In this document: positions 1-6,784 of the stretch, piece after piece | Layout: each line of letters starts with the position of its first letter | How positions within the stretch are numbered: the first letter of the stretch is position 1 | Origin: CBFGTJ01 sp965651815 | GTDB taxonomy: Bacteria > Actinomycetota > Acidimicrobiia > Acidimicrobiales > Microtrichaceae | Length of the DNA stretch: 8,644 nucleotides | Assembly (NCBI GenBank): GCA_965651815.1 | Contig: CBFGTJ010000138.1 | Coordinates: forward strand, 1 to 8,644 | Direction: 5' to 3' | Position numbers and translations under genes: made by a program | The notes under the pieces: model-generated | What the model was told of the DNA's origin: nothing | Seen by the model: only the letters and a program-made list of their open reading frames with translations | Database searches by the model: none

Positions 1-711
1 GACCAGCGGGGCGACGACCGCCGCGAGCATCCAGCGGCCCGGCGTCAGCGAGCCGAAGGTGAGCTCGACGTCGAGCCACGACGCCGCCAGGGTGCGCACG
101 TTGTGGTGCGACCCGGAGGTGGGCCGGACCTGGAACGGCACCTCCACGATCCGGTCGGTCAGCTGCGCCACCCTCGGCTTGAACCGGTGCTGGCGGACGC
201 CCCACCCCTCCGCCGCGATCCGGGTCGCGAGGTCGCGGGTCAGTGCGTTCGTGCCGCAGCCGGCGTCGTGGAACGGCAGCCCCCACCGGCGGAGGCGGGC
301 GTTGTAGAGCCGCGAGCCCAGGTGGCGGACGGGGCTCCGGGTGCCCATGCGGCGGCCCGAGGCGAACTCCGCGCCGGCGCGCACCGCGTCGACGAAGCGG
401 GTGATCTCCGCGGGTCCGGTGTCGAGGTCGTCGTCCATGAGGACCACGACCTCGCCGCGGGCGAGCGTGAAGCCCGCGCACAGCGCGCCGGTCGGCCCGA
501 CGTTGCGGGCGAGCCGGACCCCGACCACCGCCGGGTCGGCCGCGGCGAGCTCCACGATGCGAGGCCAGGTCGCGTCACGGCTGCCGTCGTCGACCAGCAG
601 CAGCTCGAAGGGGGGCAGCGTCGCCCGGGTCGCGGACAGCTCCGAGTGCAGCGCCACCACCCGGTCCTCCGCCTCGTACAGCGGGACAACGATCGAGATC
701 TCCGGTCGCAC
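1..711 (-). CDS. Family 2 glycosyltransferase, polyprenyl-phosphate sugar synthase-like (3' end cut by window edge)
   Basis: This gene reads leftward and stays open to base 1, giving 237 residues without a stop. It starts at GTG (711-709), immediately after the TGA of the acetyltransferase gene, so it is the third gene of the minus-strand operon. The GT-A fold is clear: an opening strand ISIVVPLYEAEDR (res 5-17), the nucleotide-binding VDDGS motif (40-44), LARNVGPTGALCAGF (67-81), and a metal-binding acidic cluster LMDDDLDTGP (91-100). A conserved DAGCGTNALTR segment (149-159) follows. This order matches dolichol/undecaprenyl-phosphate mannose synthase and ArnC-like GT2 enzymes, which move a sugar from a nucleotide to a lipid phosphate on the cytoplasmic face of the membrane. 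The last visible residues (WMLAAVVAPLV) look like the start of a membrane helix, common in this group. The sugar and acceptor are not readable from sequence. The neighbouring aminotransferase and acetyltransferase suggest an N-acylated amino sugar (inference). Confidence 0.9.
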   Translation of the reverse strand, partial: MRPEISIVVPLYEAEDRVVALHSELSATRATLPPFELLLVDDGSRDATWPRIVELAAADPAVVGVRLARNVGPTGALCAGFTLARGEVVVLMDDDLDTGPAEITRFVDAVRAGAEFASGRRMGTRSPVRHLGSRLYNARLRRWGLPFHDAGCGTNALTRDLATRIAAEGWGVRQHRFKPRVAQLTDRIVEVPFQVRPTSGSHHNVRTLAASWLDVELTFGSLTPGRWMLAAVVAPLV

Positions 712-1752
712 TCAGCCCCCGGTCGGCCAGGCGTGGAGCGTGTAGCAGGAGCGGACGGGCACCGCGACGCCGGTCTGCTCGATCCGGCGGATCGTGGGCG
801 TGTTGCGGGCCTGGGTCTCCCACCAGTGCCACGTCCCTCCGGGGAACGAGTGGTTCGCCGCGGCGGCCAGGAGGTGCCGCCCGTTGCCCTGGCCGCGCTC
901 GACGGTCACGAGCCACTCCATCACGCGCACCGCGGTGCCGGTCAGGTCGTACAGCTCGCGGTCGGTGAGCTCGGACGCGAGTCCGACCAGACGGCCCTCG
1001 CGGCGTGCCACGAAGATGCAGTCCGACCAGCGGCCGCTCGCGATGTTGTGCACCCACTGCTCGTAGAAGCGGTCCACCGCCTCGTCGCCGAGCCGTGGGT
1101 CGGCGCGGAAGTGGTTCAGCTGCCAGCGGGCGGTCGTGGACGCGAGGCGCTCGACCTCGTCGTCGGTGAGCACGCCGGCGACGTCGCCCTCGTGGACCTC
1201 GACCGTGACGCCGCCGGGCAGGTCGGTCGGGGCGGGCCCTGCGGCGGCGTCGACGAGCCACGTGGTGGTCGACTCGCACACCCGGAACCCGACGTCCTGC
1301 GCGACCGCCAGGGTCTGCACGTCGTCCGCCTCCACCCGGAGGATCAGCAGGCCGACGCCCTCCTCCACCGCCTCACGGCAGGCCCGCTGGAGCAGGCGAC
1401 GGACGACCTCGGGCCGCTCCGGGAGCTCCGGCGGGCTCACCACCTGCGTCAGCGCCGCGGTGCGCACGCCGAAGGACTCGGTCTCCATGGGCTTGTCGCG
1501 CCGGATCGTGGCCGCGGCCGGTGCCCCGTCGTGGCACTCGACGAGGATCCGCTCCCCGGGGTGGGTGACCGCACGCTCGTACGCGCCCACCAGCACCCGA
1601 GCCTCCAGGCCGGGTCGGACCAGGTCGATGCCCTGGCGGCCGCCCCACCGGTACCCGGGCGCGACGTCGAGGAGCCAGCGGACCCACACGTCCCGATCCA
1701 CCCCGTCGACCGACGACCCGCCAGGTCCGTGCACCGCCACCCCCGCCGTCAC
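712..1752 (-). CDS. GNAT-family N-acetyltransferase, WecD-like, likely acting on an amino sugar
   Basis: The protein has 346 residues. The chosen GTG start (1752) overlaps the aminotransferase stop in a GTGA arrangement; in-frame GTGs at 1740 and 1734 are alternatives. The C-terminal half is a GNAT domain: a VARREGRLVGLAS strand pair (res 248-260), the acetyl-CoA pyrophosphate loop RGQGNG (286-291), and a closing ETQARNTPTIRRIEQTG helix-turn (312-328). That closing segment recalls WecD/RffC, the dTDP-fucosamine acetyltransferase, which ends with a similar TQxxNTAALxxYxxxG segment. The first half also looks GNAT-derived (res about 60-168): it has a SFG segment (93-95) and LRVEADDVQTLAVAQDVGFR (138-157) followed by a TTTWLV strand. 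The protein is much longer than single-domain WecD (about 220 residues), so it is probably two fused GNAT-like halves, only the second keeping a clear CoA loop. Expected role: acetyl-CoA-dependent N-acylation of the sugar made by the preceding aminotransferase (inference from operon order). Confidence 0.82.
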   Translation of the reverse strand: MTAGVAVHGPGGSSVDGVDRDVWVRWLLDVAPGYRWGGRQGIDLVRPGLEARVLVGAYERAVTHPGERILVECHDGAPAAATIRRDKPMETESFGVRTAALTQVVSPPELPERPEVVRRLLQRACREAVEEGVGLLILRVEADDVQTLAVAQDVGFRVCESTTTWLVDAAAGPAPTDLPGGVTVEVHEGDVAGVLTDDEVERLASTTARWQLNHFRADPRLGDEAVDRFYEQWVHNIASGRWSDCIFVARREGRLVGLASELTDRELYDLTGTAVRVMEWLVTVERGQGNGRHLLAAAANHSFPGGTWHWWETQARNTPTIRRIEQTGVAVPVRSCYTLHAWPTGG

Positions 1753-2834
1753 CGCGCCGAGACGGCGCCGACCGCCGCTCGCACGGCGTCGATGACCCGA
1801 TCCTGGTCGTCGTCGCCGAGCGCGGGGAACAACGGTAGCGACAGCAGCGACGAACCGGCGCGCTCGGTCGCGGGCAGGTCGATCCCCGTCGCCGCGAAGC
1901 GGCCCAGGTGGTGGATCGGCACGTAGTGCACCTGCACCGCGACCCCCGACGCGTGGAGCGCCTCGTACACCTCCCGCCGGTGCGGGACCCGCAGCGGGTA
2001 CAGGTGGCGCGCGTGCACCCATGCCCGCGGCGCGCCGGGCGGCAGCTGGACGGGCAGCTCCGCGAGCGCCTCGTCGTAGCGGTCGGCGAGCTCGTTGCGT
2101 CGCTCGACGAACCGGTCGGCCTTGTCGAGCTGGCTCAGGCCCAGCGCGGCGTGCACGTCGGAGAGCCGGTAGTTGAAGCCGAGCTCGGCGATGTCGTACG
2201 CCCACGGGTCGGTCGGGGCCGAGCGGTCGATCCCGTGGTTGCGGAACCGCCGGAGGCGGTCGGCGAGCTCGTCGGAGTTCGTGGTGACCATCCCGCCCTC
2301 GGCGCTGGTGATGGTCTTGACCGGGTGGAAGGAGAACACGCACAGGTCGGAGCGGGCGCAGTTGCCGACCGGTCCGTCCGGCCCGACCGCCCCGAACGCG
2401 TGCGCCGCGTCCTCGATCACCACCCTCGGGCGGTGCGCGAGTCGGGTGAGGTCCACCGGCAGCCCCGCGAAGTGCACCGCGACCAGCGCGTCGACGGGCG
2501 GGACCGCCTCCGGGTCGAGGTTGAGCGTGCCCTCGTCGATGTCGACGAAGGTCACCTCCGCCCCCACGTAGCGGGCGCAGTTGGCGCTCGCGGCGAAGCT
2601 CAGCGACGGCGACGCGACCACGTCGCCCGGGCCGAGCCCGCTGACCGCGGCTGCGGCGTGCAGGCCCGCGGTGCCGCTGGAGAAGGCGACGGCGTGGCGT
2701 GCCTCCACCCGCTCGGCGACCGCCCGCTCGAAGGCCTCGACCGCCGGCCCGCCCGTCAGGAACGACGAGCGCAGCGCCGCGGTCACCGCGGCGATGTCGT
2801 CCTCGTCGACGTGCTGGCGTCCGTAGGGGATCAC
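1749..2834 (-). CDS. PLP-dependent sugar aminotransferase, DegT/DnrJ/EryC1/StrS family (PseC-like)
   Basis: This 361-residue protein is the usual family length. It should transfer an amino group, normally from glutamate, to a keto-sugar nucleotide using pyridoxal phosphate in the cytoplasm. Visible landmarks are the IPYGRQHVDEDDI opening (res 2-14), FLTGGP (25-30), the phosphate-binding SSGTAGLHA (52-60), VHFAGLPVD (120-128), the cofactor-contacting EDAAHAFGA (141-149) and SFHPVKTITSAEGGM (168-182). Lys173 is the expected Schiff-base lysine. GFNYRLSDVHAALGLSQL (219-236) and VHYVPIHHL (302-310) follow. The opening, the HPVK motif and the HYVPIH segment resemble PseC, the UDP-4-keto-6-deoxy-L-AltNAc 4-aminotransferase of pseudaminic acid synthesis, more than ArnB or WecE. 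No other pse gene is in the window, so the substrate is left open. The start is GTG (2834); a nearby ATG (2850) is out of frame. No good Shine-Dalgarno precedes it. It is the first gene of the minus-strand operon. Confidence 0.94.
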   Translation of the reverse strand: MIPYGRQHVDEDDIAAVTAALRSSFLTGGPAVEAFERAVAERVEARHAVAFSSGTAGLHAAAAVSGLGPGDVVASPSLSFAASANCARYVGAEVTFVDIDEGTLNLDPEAVPPVDALVAVHFAGLPVDLTRLAHRPRVVIEDAAHAFGAVGPDGPVGNCARSDLCVFSFHPVKTITSAEGGMVTTNSDELADRLRRFRNHGIDRSAPTDPWAYDIAELGFNYRLSDVHAALGLSQLDKADRFVERRNELADRYDEALAELPVQLPPGAPRAWVHARHLYPLRVPHRREVYEALHASGVAVQVHYVPIHHLGRFAATGIDLPATERAGSSLLSLPLFPALGDDDQDRVIDAVRAAVGAVSAR

Positions 2835-2891
2835 CGTTGTCTTCTACCATCGCGCCGCCGTCCCGGCAGGGCGTGGGGGCGGTGGGGAGCG
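2835..2891. promoter_or_regulatory. Divergent intergenic region with two outward promoters expected
   Basis: Only 57 nt separate the GTG of the aminotransferase (minus) from the ATG of the methyltransferase (plus), so both operons should be controlled from here. On the minus strand TAGAAG (2846-2841) lies 6 nt before the GTG, the distance seen in leaderless actinobacterial transcripts. It departs from the TANNNT consensus at its last base, and the -35 position (CTGCCG, 2869-2864) is poor. On the plus side I see no convincing -10, only a G-rich run before the ATG. Its role is inferred mainly from position. Confidence 0.45.
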
Positions 2892-3581
2892 ATGTCGGTC
2901 CGGGATCCGTGGTTCGATCCGAGCACCGAGCCGGTGCGCCGGCTCCACCTGGCGCCGCTCGTCGAGTGGATCCGGGCCCACTGGCGCGACGGGCGGTCCC
3001 CACGTGTCCTCGACTACGGCTGCGGCGACCTGCTCCTCGCCGCGATGCTCGGGCCTGACTTCGTCGTGGACGGGTTCGACATCGATCCCGCGGCCCGGCG
3101 CGCGGCCGCCCGCCGCGTCGCGGGCGGGCAGGGCGCCTCGGTCCTCGACGACCGCGACATGATCCCCACGGGGGCCTACGACGGCGTCGTGCTGAGCAGC
3201 GTCGTGCAGTACCTCGCCGGGCCGGTCGAGCTGGAGGAGCTGCTCGGGCGCCTCTCGGGCGCGCTCGCACCCGGTGCGCGCGGCGTCCTCGTCACCGATG
3301 TCGTGGTGACCGGCGCGGGTCGCGTGCACGACGCGGTCGACCTGTTCCGCGAGGTCACCTCCGCCTTCGGGCCGGTCGCGGCGGTGCGCCAGGTCCTGCG
3401 CTCCGCCCGGCGCAGCCCCGGCCGCCTGTGGGCACCGGAGCCCGCGGAGCTCGTCGCGGCGTGCCGGAGCGCCGGGCTGGTGTGCCACCGGCTGCCCGCG
3501 AACCTGTCGTCGTTCCGCCGGCGGGCCACCTACCTGCTGCACCCACCGGGCAGCCCGCCGCCACCCGCCGTGGCCACCTGA
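2892..3581 (+). CDS. Class I SAM-dependent methyltransferase
   Basis: The protein has 229 residues and a Rossmann-type methyltransferase fold. Motif I is VLDYGCGDLLLAAMLG (res 39-54), where S-adenosylmethionine binds. The acidic ribose-binding position at the end of strand 2 is in FDIDPAARRAA (62-72). DDRDMIP (86-92) corresponds to the adenine-contacting segment, and YDGVVLSSVVQYL (96-108) is the motif IV/post-I region. The end, from about residue 205, has a FRRRATYLLHPPG segment followed by a proline-rich tail. The ATG at 2892 follows a purine-rich run (2881-2889) and lies in the divergent region. The frame is open far upstream, but that stretch is antisense to the aminotransferase and not credible as coding. 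Nothing shows whether it methylates a sugar hydroxyl, an amine or a carboxylate. As first gene of the plus-strand block it probably acts on the same product as the radical SAM enzyme downstream (inference). Confidence 0.87.
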   Translation: MSVRDPWFDPSTEPVRRLHLAPLVEWIRAHWRDGRSPRVLDYGCGDLLLAAMLGPDFVVDGFDIDPAARRAAARRVAGGQGASVLDDRDMIPTGAYDGVVLSSVVQYLAGPVELEELLGRLSGALAPGARGVLVTDVVVTGAGRVHDAVDLFREVTSAFGPVAAVRQVLRSARRSPGRLWAPEPAELVAACRSAGLVCHRLPANLSSFRRRATYLLHPPGSPPPPAVAT

Positions 3582-3599
3582 GCGCTGTTCACCTACCCT
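3571..3599 (+). promoter_or_regulatory. Possible internal promoter ahead of the radical SAM gene
   Basis: TGGCCA (3571-3576, four of six matches to TTGACA) is followed after 17 nt by TACCCT (3594-3599), which fits the actinobacterial TANNNT -10. It overlaps the last codons of the methyltransferase and precedes a gap of about 119 nt, the longest in the window, so a promoter here is plausible. Chance matches are common, hence the low confidence. Confidence 0.22.
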
Positions 3600-3632
3600 G
3601 AAGGGGTCTTGGGCGATCTGGGGAACGAAGCG

Positions 3633-3701
3633 ATGGGGGCACACGTCGAGCGCTGCGGCACCGTGGGGCGGTGCGCGCTGCGGGCGAGGTCGGTGCGGTG
3701 A
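3633..3701 (+). CDS. Possible 22-residue leader peptide coupled to the radical SAM gene
   Basis: ATG at 3633 opens 22 codons ending in TGA (3699-3701), whose last base is the first base of the radical SAM ATG. GGGGA (3620-3624) lies 8 nt upstream and could serve as a ribosome binding site. The peptide begins MGAHVERCGTVGRC and ends in an arginine-rich tail; it has two cysteines (res 8 and 14). It could be a translated leader that couples translation to the next gene, a very short substrate peptide, or a chance frame in GC-rich DNA. It matches nothing I recognise, and chance is the most likely explanation. Confidence 0.18.
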   Translation: MGAHVERCGTVGRCALRARSVR

Positions 3702-5389
3702 TGACGGTCGGGCCGGGGCCACGGCGACCGGTCTGCGTCGCGCCGCTCGTCGCCATGGTGTTCGACGCGTACGGCAACGTGCAGGCGTGCTGCGCGAACG
3801 CGCTGTACCCGCTCGGGAACGTCACCCGTGACCGGCTGGACGAGGTCTGGACCGGCCCGCGCGCCGACGCCCTCCGCCGGGCGCTGGCGGAGGGGGACTG
3901 GTCCTACGGCTGCGGCGTGTGCCGGTTCCGCGCCGAGCGCAGCGCGGTCGGCATGCCGCTCGACGCCTACGACCTGTACCCGCTGGAGTCGCCGCACTCG
4001 ACGCCGGAGTGGCCGGCGCTGCTGTCGTTCTCGCTGCACAACACCTGCAACCTCGAGTGCATCATGTGCGGCGGCGACTCCTCCTCGAAGATCCGCACCC
4101 GCCGGGACCAGCTCCCGGGGCTGCCGCACGTCTACGGGGAGTCCTTCTTCGAGCAGCTCGGCCCGTTCCTCGAGCACTGCACCAACGTCGACTTCGTCGG
4201 CGGCGAGCCGTTCCTCGTGCGCGAGCACGAGCGCGTCTGGGAGATGCTGATCGCGACCGGGCGCGACGTCGCGGTCAGCGTCACCACGAACGGCACGACC
4301 TGGAACGACAAGGTGGAGCGCTGGCTCGACGCGATGGACACCACGGTGTTCCTCTCGATCGACGGCGTGACGAAGGAGACCTTCGAGCGCGTGCGGGTCG
4401 GGGCCAGCTTCGAGCGGGTCATGGAGAACCTCGAGCGCTTCCGCGAGTACACCTCGCGGCGCGGCACCGAGCTCATCCTCAACTGGTCGCTCGTGCGGCA
4501 GAACTGGCACGAGCTCGGCGCGATGGTGCGCTGGGCCGAGGAGCGCGACCTGTCGGTGCACGTGCAGACCGTCATCGAGCCCGAGTTCGGCGTGCAGCGG
4601 ATGCCCACCGACGAGCTCCGCCACGTGGTCGAGGCGCTCGAGTCGGAGAGCGAGCAGCTGGTGCCCCACCTCCGGCGCAACCTCGACGTGTGGACGGGGG
4701 AGGTGCGGCGCCTCCGCATGGAGCTCGACGCCCGGGACCGGGGCGACCGCCCGCTGTTCACGATGGAGCCGCCGAACCCCGCCAACGTCGGCCACGTCGC
4801 GGCGACGATCCGCGCCTCGGTCGCCGGCCGCGGGCGCGCCGGGTTCGCCGCCGGCGCGGAGGGAGCACGTGCCGCGCTCGGCTCGCTGCGCACGCTCCTG
4901 GCCGGCCCACGCTCGCGGGACGACCTCGTCGGGGCCGCCCGTGAGGAGCTGGCCCGCTGGAGCTCCGGGGGACCGGTGGGGCGCATCCGCCTCGACCGGG
5001 AGCTGCGCGTCCGGTCCTGCGACGTCGGCGGTGTCATCCCCTCGACCGTCGGCGCCCCGGCGCTCGGCGCCGGGTCCACCCTCGAGGACCTGCTCGCCGG
5101 CTGGGAGTCCCGCCTGGGCGGCGCGATGTGGGTCGCCGAGGAGTTCGTCGAGGCGAGCCGCGTGCTGCACTCGCTCTTCTTCGGGCCCACGACCCGCGAC
5201 AAGCGCGGCGTGGTGCTCCGCATGATCTCGGTGCCGGTGCGCGGGGGGATCGAGGTGGTGGTCGCCAGCGACCTCAGCCTCCTCCACCCGCCGGACGGCC
5301 CCGCGACCCCCACACCGGTCCGGCTCCGAACCTCCGGGCGGCCCGGCCAGCTCGTGGGCGCCGCTCCGGCGGAGCCCACCAACCCGTAA
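3701..5389 (+). CDS. Radical SAM enzyme with N-terminal SPASM-like region and C-terminal PAS-like extension
   Basis: The protein has 562 residues from ATG 3701. GTG 3698 is equally credible (GAGG at 3686-3689 lies 8 nt before it), and GTG 3671 is the most upstream GTG/ATG start. Residues 10-76 look like a SPASM-type auxiliary Fe-S region: Cys12, GNVQACC (Cys30, Cys31), LGNVTRDRLDEVW (38-50), then CGVC (Cys71, Cys74). The core follows: CNLECIMC (Cys116, Cys120, Cys123) binds the 4Fe-4S cluster that cleaves S-adenosylmethionine, GGEP (167-170) contacts SAM, and VTTNGT (194-199) and LSIDG (218-222) are further barrel strands. After about residue 350 comes an alanine/arginine-rich linker, then a region (about 425-530) beginning RIRLDRELRVRSCDV and ending VPVRGGIEVVVASDLS, which resembles a PAS/PAC fold; this is tentative. 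SPASM-type enzymes commonly modify peptides, and some act on sugars. The substrate is unknown. Confidence 0.88.
   Translation: MTVGPGPRRPVCVAPLVAMVFDAYGNVQACCANALYPLGNVTRDRLDEVWTGPRADALRRALAEGDWSYGCGVCRFRAERSAVGMPLDAYDLYPLESPHSTPEWPALLSFSLHNTCNLECIMCGGDSSSKIRTRRDQLPGLPHVYGESFFEQLGPFLEHCTNVDFVGGEPFLVREHERVWEMLIATGRDVAVSVTTNGTTWNDKVERWLDAMDTTVFLSIDGVTKETFERVRVGASFERVMENLERFREYTSRRGTELILNWSLVRQNWHELGAMVRWAEERDLSVHVQTVIEPEFGVQRMPTDELRHVVEALESESEQLVPHLRRNLDVWTGEVRRLRMELDARDRGDRPLFTMEPPNPANVGHVAATIRASVAGRGRAGFAAGAEGARAALGSLRTLLAGPRSRDDLVGAAREELARWSSGGPVGRIRLDRELRVRSCDVGGVIPSTVGAPALGAGSTLEDLLAGWESRLGGAMWVAEEFVEASRVLHSLFFGPTTRDKRGVVLRMISVPVRGGIEVVVASDLSLLHPPDGPATPTPVRLRTSGRPGQLVGAAPAEPTNP
5354..5379 (+). 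other. GC-rich hairpin at the end of the radical SAM gene
   Basis: GTGGGC (5354-5359) pairs with GCCCAC (5374-5379). Inside it GCCG (5360-5363) pairs with CGGC (5367-5370) around a CTC loop, leaving a GGA bulge on the 3' side: ten G/C-rich base pairs in all. It covers the last codons before the TAA (5387-5389) and precedes the 30-nt gap to the next gene. No T-run follows, so it is not a standard intrinsic terminator. It could act as a partial terminator or an mRNA-stabilising end, or simply reflect GC-rich coding. Confidence 0.3.
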
Positions 5390-5419
5390 CCTCCCCGACC
5401 CACCGAGGTACCTGCAGCG

Positions 5420-6784
5420 ATGCCTGACAACGAACCACGCACGACCGTGAACCCGGACGACCTGATCATCATCAGCGTCGACGACCACGTGGTCGAGCCG
5501 CCCGACATGTTCGAGGGACGCCTCCCGTCGAAGTACGCGGACCGTGCGCCCCGCGTCATCGAGAACGAGGCGGGGCGCGAGATGTGGCTGTTCGAGGGCA
5601 CCGAGATCCCGAACTTCGGGCTGAACGCGGTGTCGGGCCGGCCGCAGGAGGAGTACGGGATCGAGCCCACCCGGTTCGACGAGATCCGCGAGGGGTGCTG
5701 GACCGTCGACGCGCGCGTCGACGACATGAACGCCGGCGGCGTGCTCGCGTCGCTGAACTTCCCGTCGTTCCCGCAGTTCTGCGGGCAGATCTTCGCCAAC
5801 ACCGAGGACAAGGACCTCGCCCTCGTCGTGCTCCAGGCCTACAACGACTGGCACGTCGAGGAGTGGGCCGGCGCGCACCCCGGCCGCTTCATCCCGCTCG
5901 CGGTGATCCCCTACTGGGACCCCGAGCTGATGGCCGCGGAGGTCCGCCGGGTCCACGCCAAGGGCGTGCGCGCGGTCACCTGGTCGGAGAACCCCGAGAA
6001 GCTCGGCGTGCCGAGCTTCCACAACGAGCACTGGGACCCGTTCTGGAAGGCCTGCGACGAGCTGGGCATGGTCATCTGCCTGCACATCGGCTCGTCGTCC
6101 GCGGTGAAGCTGCCCTCGGTCGAGGCGCCGTTCACCACGATGATGAACCTGCAGCCCACCGCCGTGATGGACACCGCGGCGGACCTGCTGTGGTCGCGGG
6201 TCATCCGTGAGTACCCGAACATCCGCTTCGCGCTCTCCGAGGGCTCGATCGGGTGGATCCCGTACCTGCTCGAGCGCGCCGACTACGTCTTCGAGCACCA
6301 CAGCCGCTGGACCGGCTCCGACTTCGGCGGGAAGCTGCCCTCCGAGGTGTTCAGGGAGCACTTCCTCGCCTGCTTCATCGAGGACGCCGCGGGCCTGCGG
6401 CTGCTCGACCTCATCGGGTCCGACATCGTGTGCCTCGAGGTGGACTACCCGCACTCGGACTCCACCTGGCCGCACAGCCCCGAGCGGCTGGCGCGCCACC
6501 TCGGCCACCTGGATGCCGACACGATCGCGGCGATCACCCACCGCAACGCGATGCGGCACTTCGACTTCGACCCGTTCGCGCACCGGTCCCCGGAGGAGTC
6601 CACGGTCGGGGCGCTGCGCGCGCAGGCGACGCACGTCGACGTCGGCCCCGCCGAGCCGCGCAAGCCGTTCGTGCCGCCGGAGCGGCCGCTGACGCTGATG
6701 GACATGTTGACCAAGGCCGAGCACCCGTTGCTCGACGAGCAGGCCAAGGCCGAGGGCGTGGCCGAGGAAGAGGAGGTCGCCTGA
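5420..6784 (+). CDS. Amidohydrolase-2 family metal-dependent hydrolase (first of tandem pair)
   Basis: This 454-residue TIM-barrel protein belongs to the amidohydrolase-2 (ACMSD-related) family, whose members hydrolyse or decarboxylate small acids using a bound divalent metal. It opens with IISVDDHVVEPPDMF (res 17-31). The family's HxH is replaced by D-x-H here (Asp21, His23). Other likely ligands or catalytic residues are His222 (CLHIGSS), Glu274 (ALSEGSIGW) and Asp342 (EVDYPHSDSTWPHS). YNDWHVEEW (141-149) and THRNAMRHF (373-381) are family landmarks. A hydrophilic tail of about 70 residues follows the barrel and ends in a glutamate-rich stretch. The ATG at 5420 has GAGG 11 nt upstream. It lies 30 nt after the radical SAM gene and overlaps the second hydrolase by one base. 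The substrate cannot be read from the sequence. Confidence 0.9.
   Translation: MPDNEPRTTVNPDDLIIISVDDHVVEPPDMFEGRLPSKYADRAPRVIENEAGREMWLFEGTEIPNFGLNAVSGRPQEEYGIEPTRFDEIREGCWTVDARVDDMNAGGVLASLNFPSFPQFCGQIFANTEDKDLALVVLQAYNDWHVEEWAGAHPGRFIPLAVIPYWDPELMAAEVRRVHAKGVRAVTWSENPEKLGVPSFHNEHWDPFWKACDELGMVICLHIGSSSAVKLPSVEAPFTTMMNLQPTAVMDTAADLLWSRVIREYPNIRFALSEGSIGWIPYLLERADYVFEHHSRWTGSDFGGKLPSEVFREHFLACFIEDAAGLRLLDLIGSDIVCLEVDYPHSDSTWPHSPERLARHLGHLDADTIAAITHRNAMRHFDFDPFAHRSPEESTVGALRAQATHVDVGPAEPRKPFVPPERPLTLMDMLTKAEHPLLDEQAKAEGVAEEEEVA
6771..6776 (+). promoter_or_regulatory. Strong Shine-Dalgarno for the second hydrolase
   Basis: AGGAGG lies 7 nt before the ATG at 6784, inside the glutamate codons that end the first hydrolase. 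With the TGATG stop/start overlap it fixes the start of the second hydrolase and indicates coupled translation of the pair. Confidence 0.85.

Noticed and set aside
103..1926. A 607-codon open frame on the plus strand
   Set aside because: It is antisense to the glycosyltransferase, acetyltransferase and aminotransferase, shows no recognisable motif, and is compositionally a GC-shadow frame.
1908..2891. Extension of the methyltransferase frame upstream of ATG 2892
   Set aside because: It is antisense to the aminotransferase and has no motif. The methyltransferase fold is complete from 2892.
1753..3270. Extension of the acetyltransferase frame upstream of its GTG into an 852-codon frame
   Set aside because: The extra part overlaps the well-supported aminotransferase in another frame and is arginine/proline-rich nonsense. 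The GTGA overlap gives a natural start.
3594..3606. ACCCTGAAGGGGT short inverted repeat after the methyltransferase stop
   Set aside because: The stem is only about four pairs with no T-run, too weak to call a terminator.
3593..6724. A 1043-codon open frame on the minus strand
   Set aside because: It lies opposite the radical SAM and first hydrolase genes, which have clear motifs. Its translation is low-complexity, rich in Arg, Val, Ala, Glu and His, as expected for the complement of GC-rich coding DNA.
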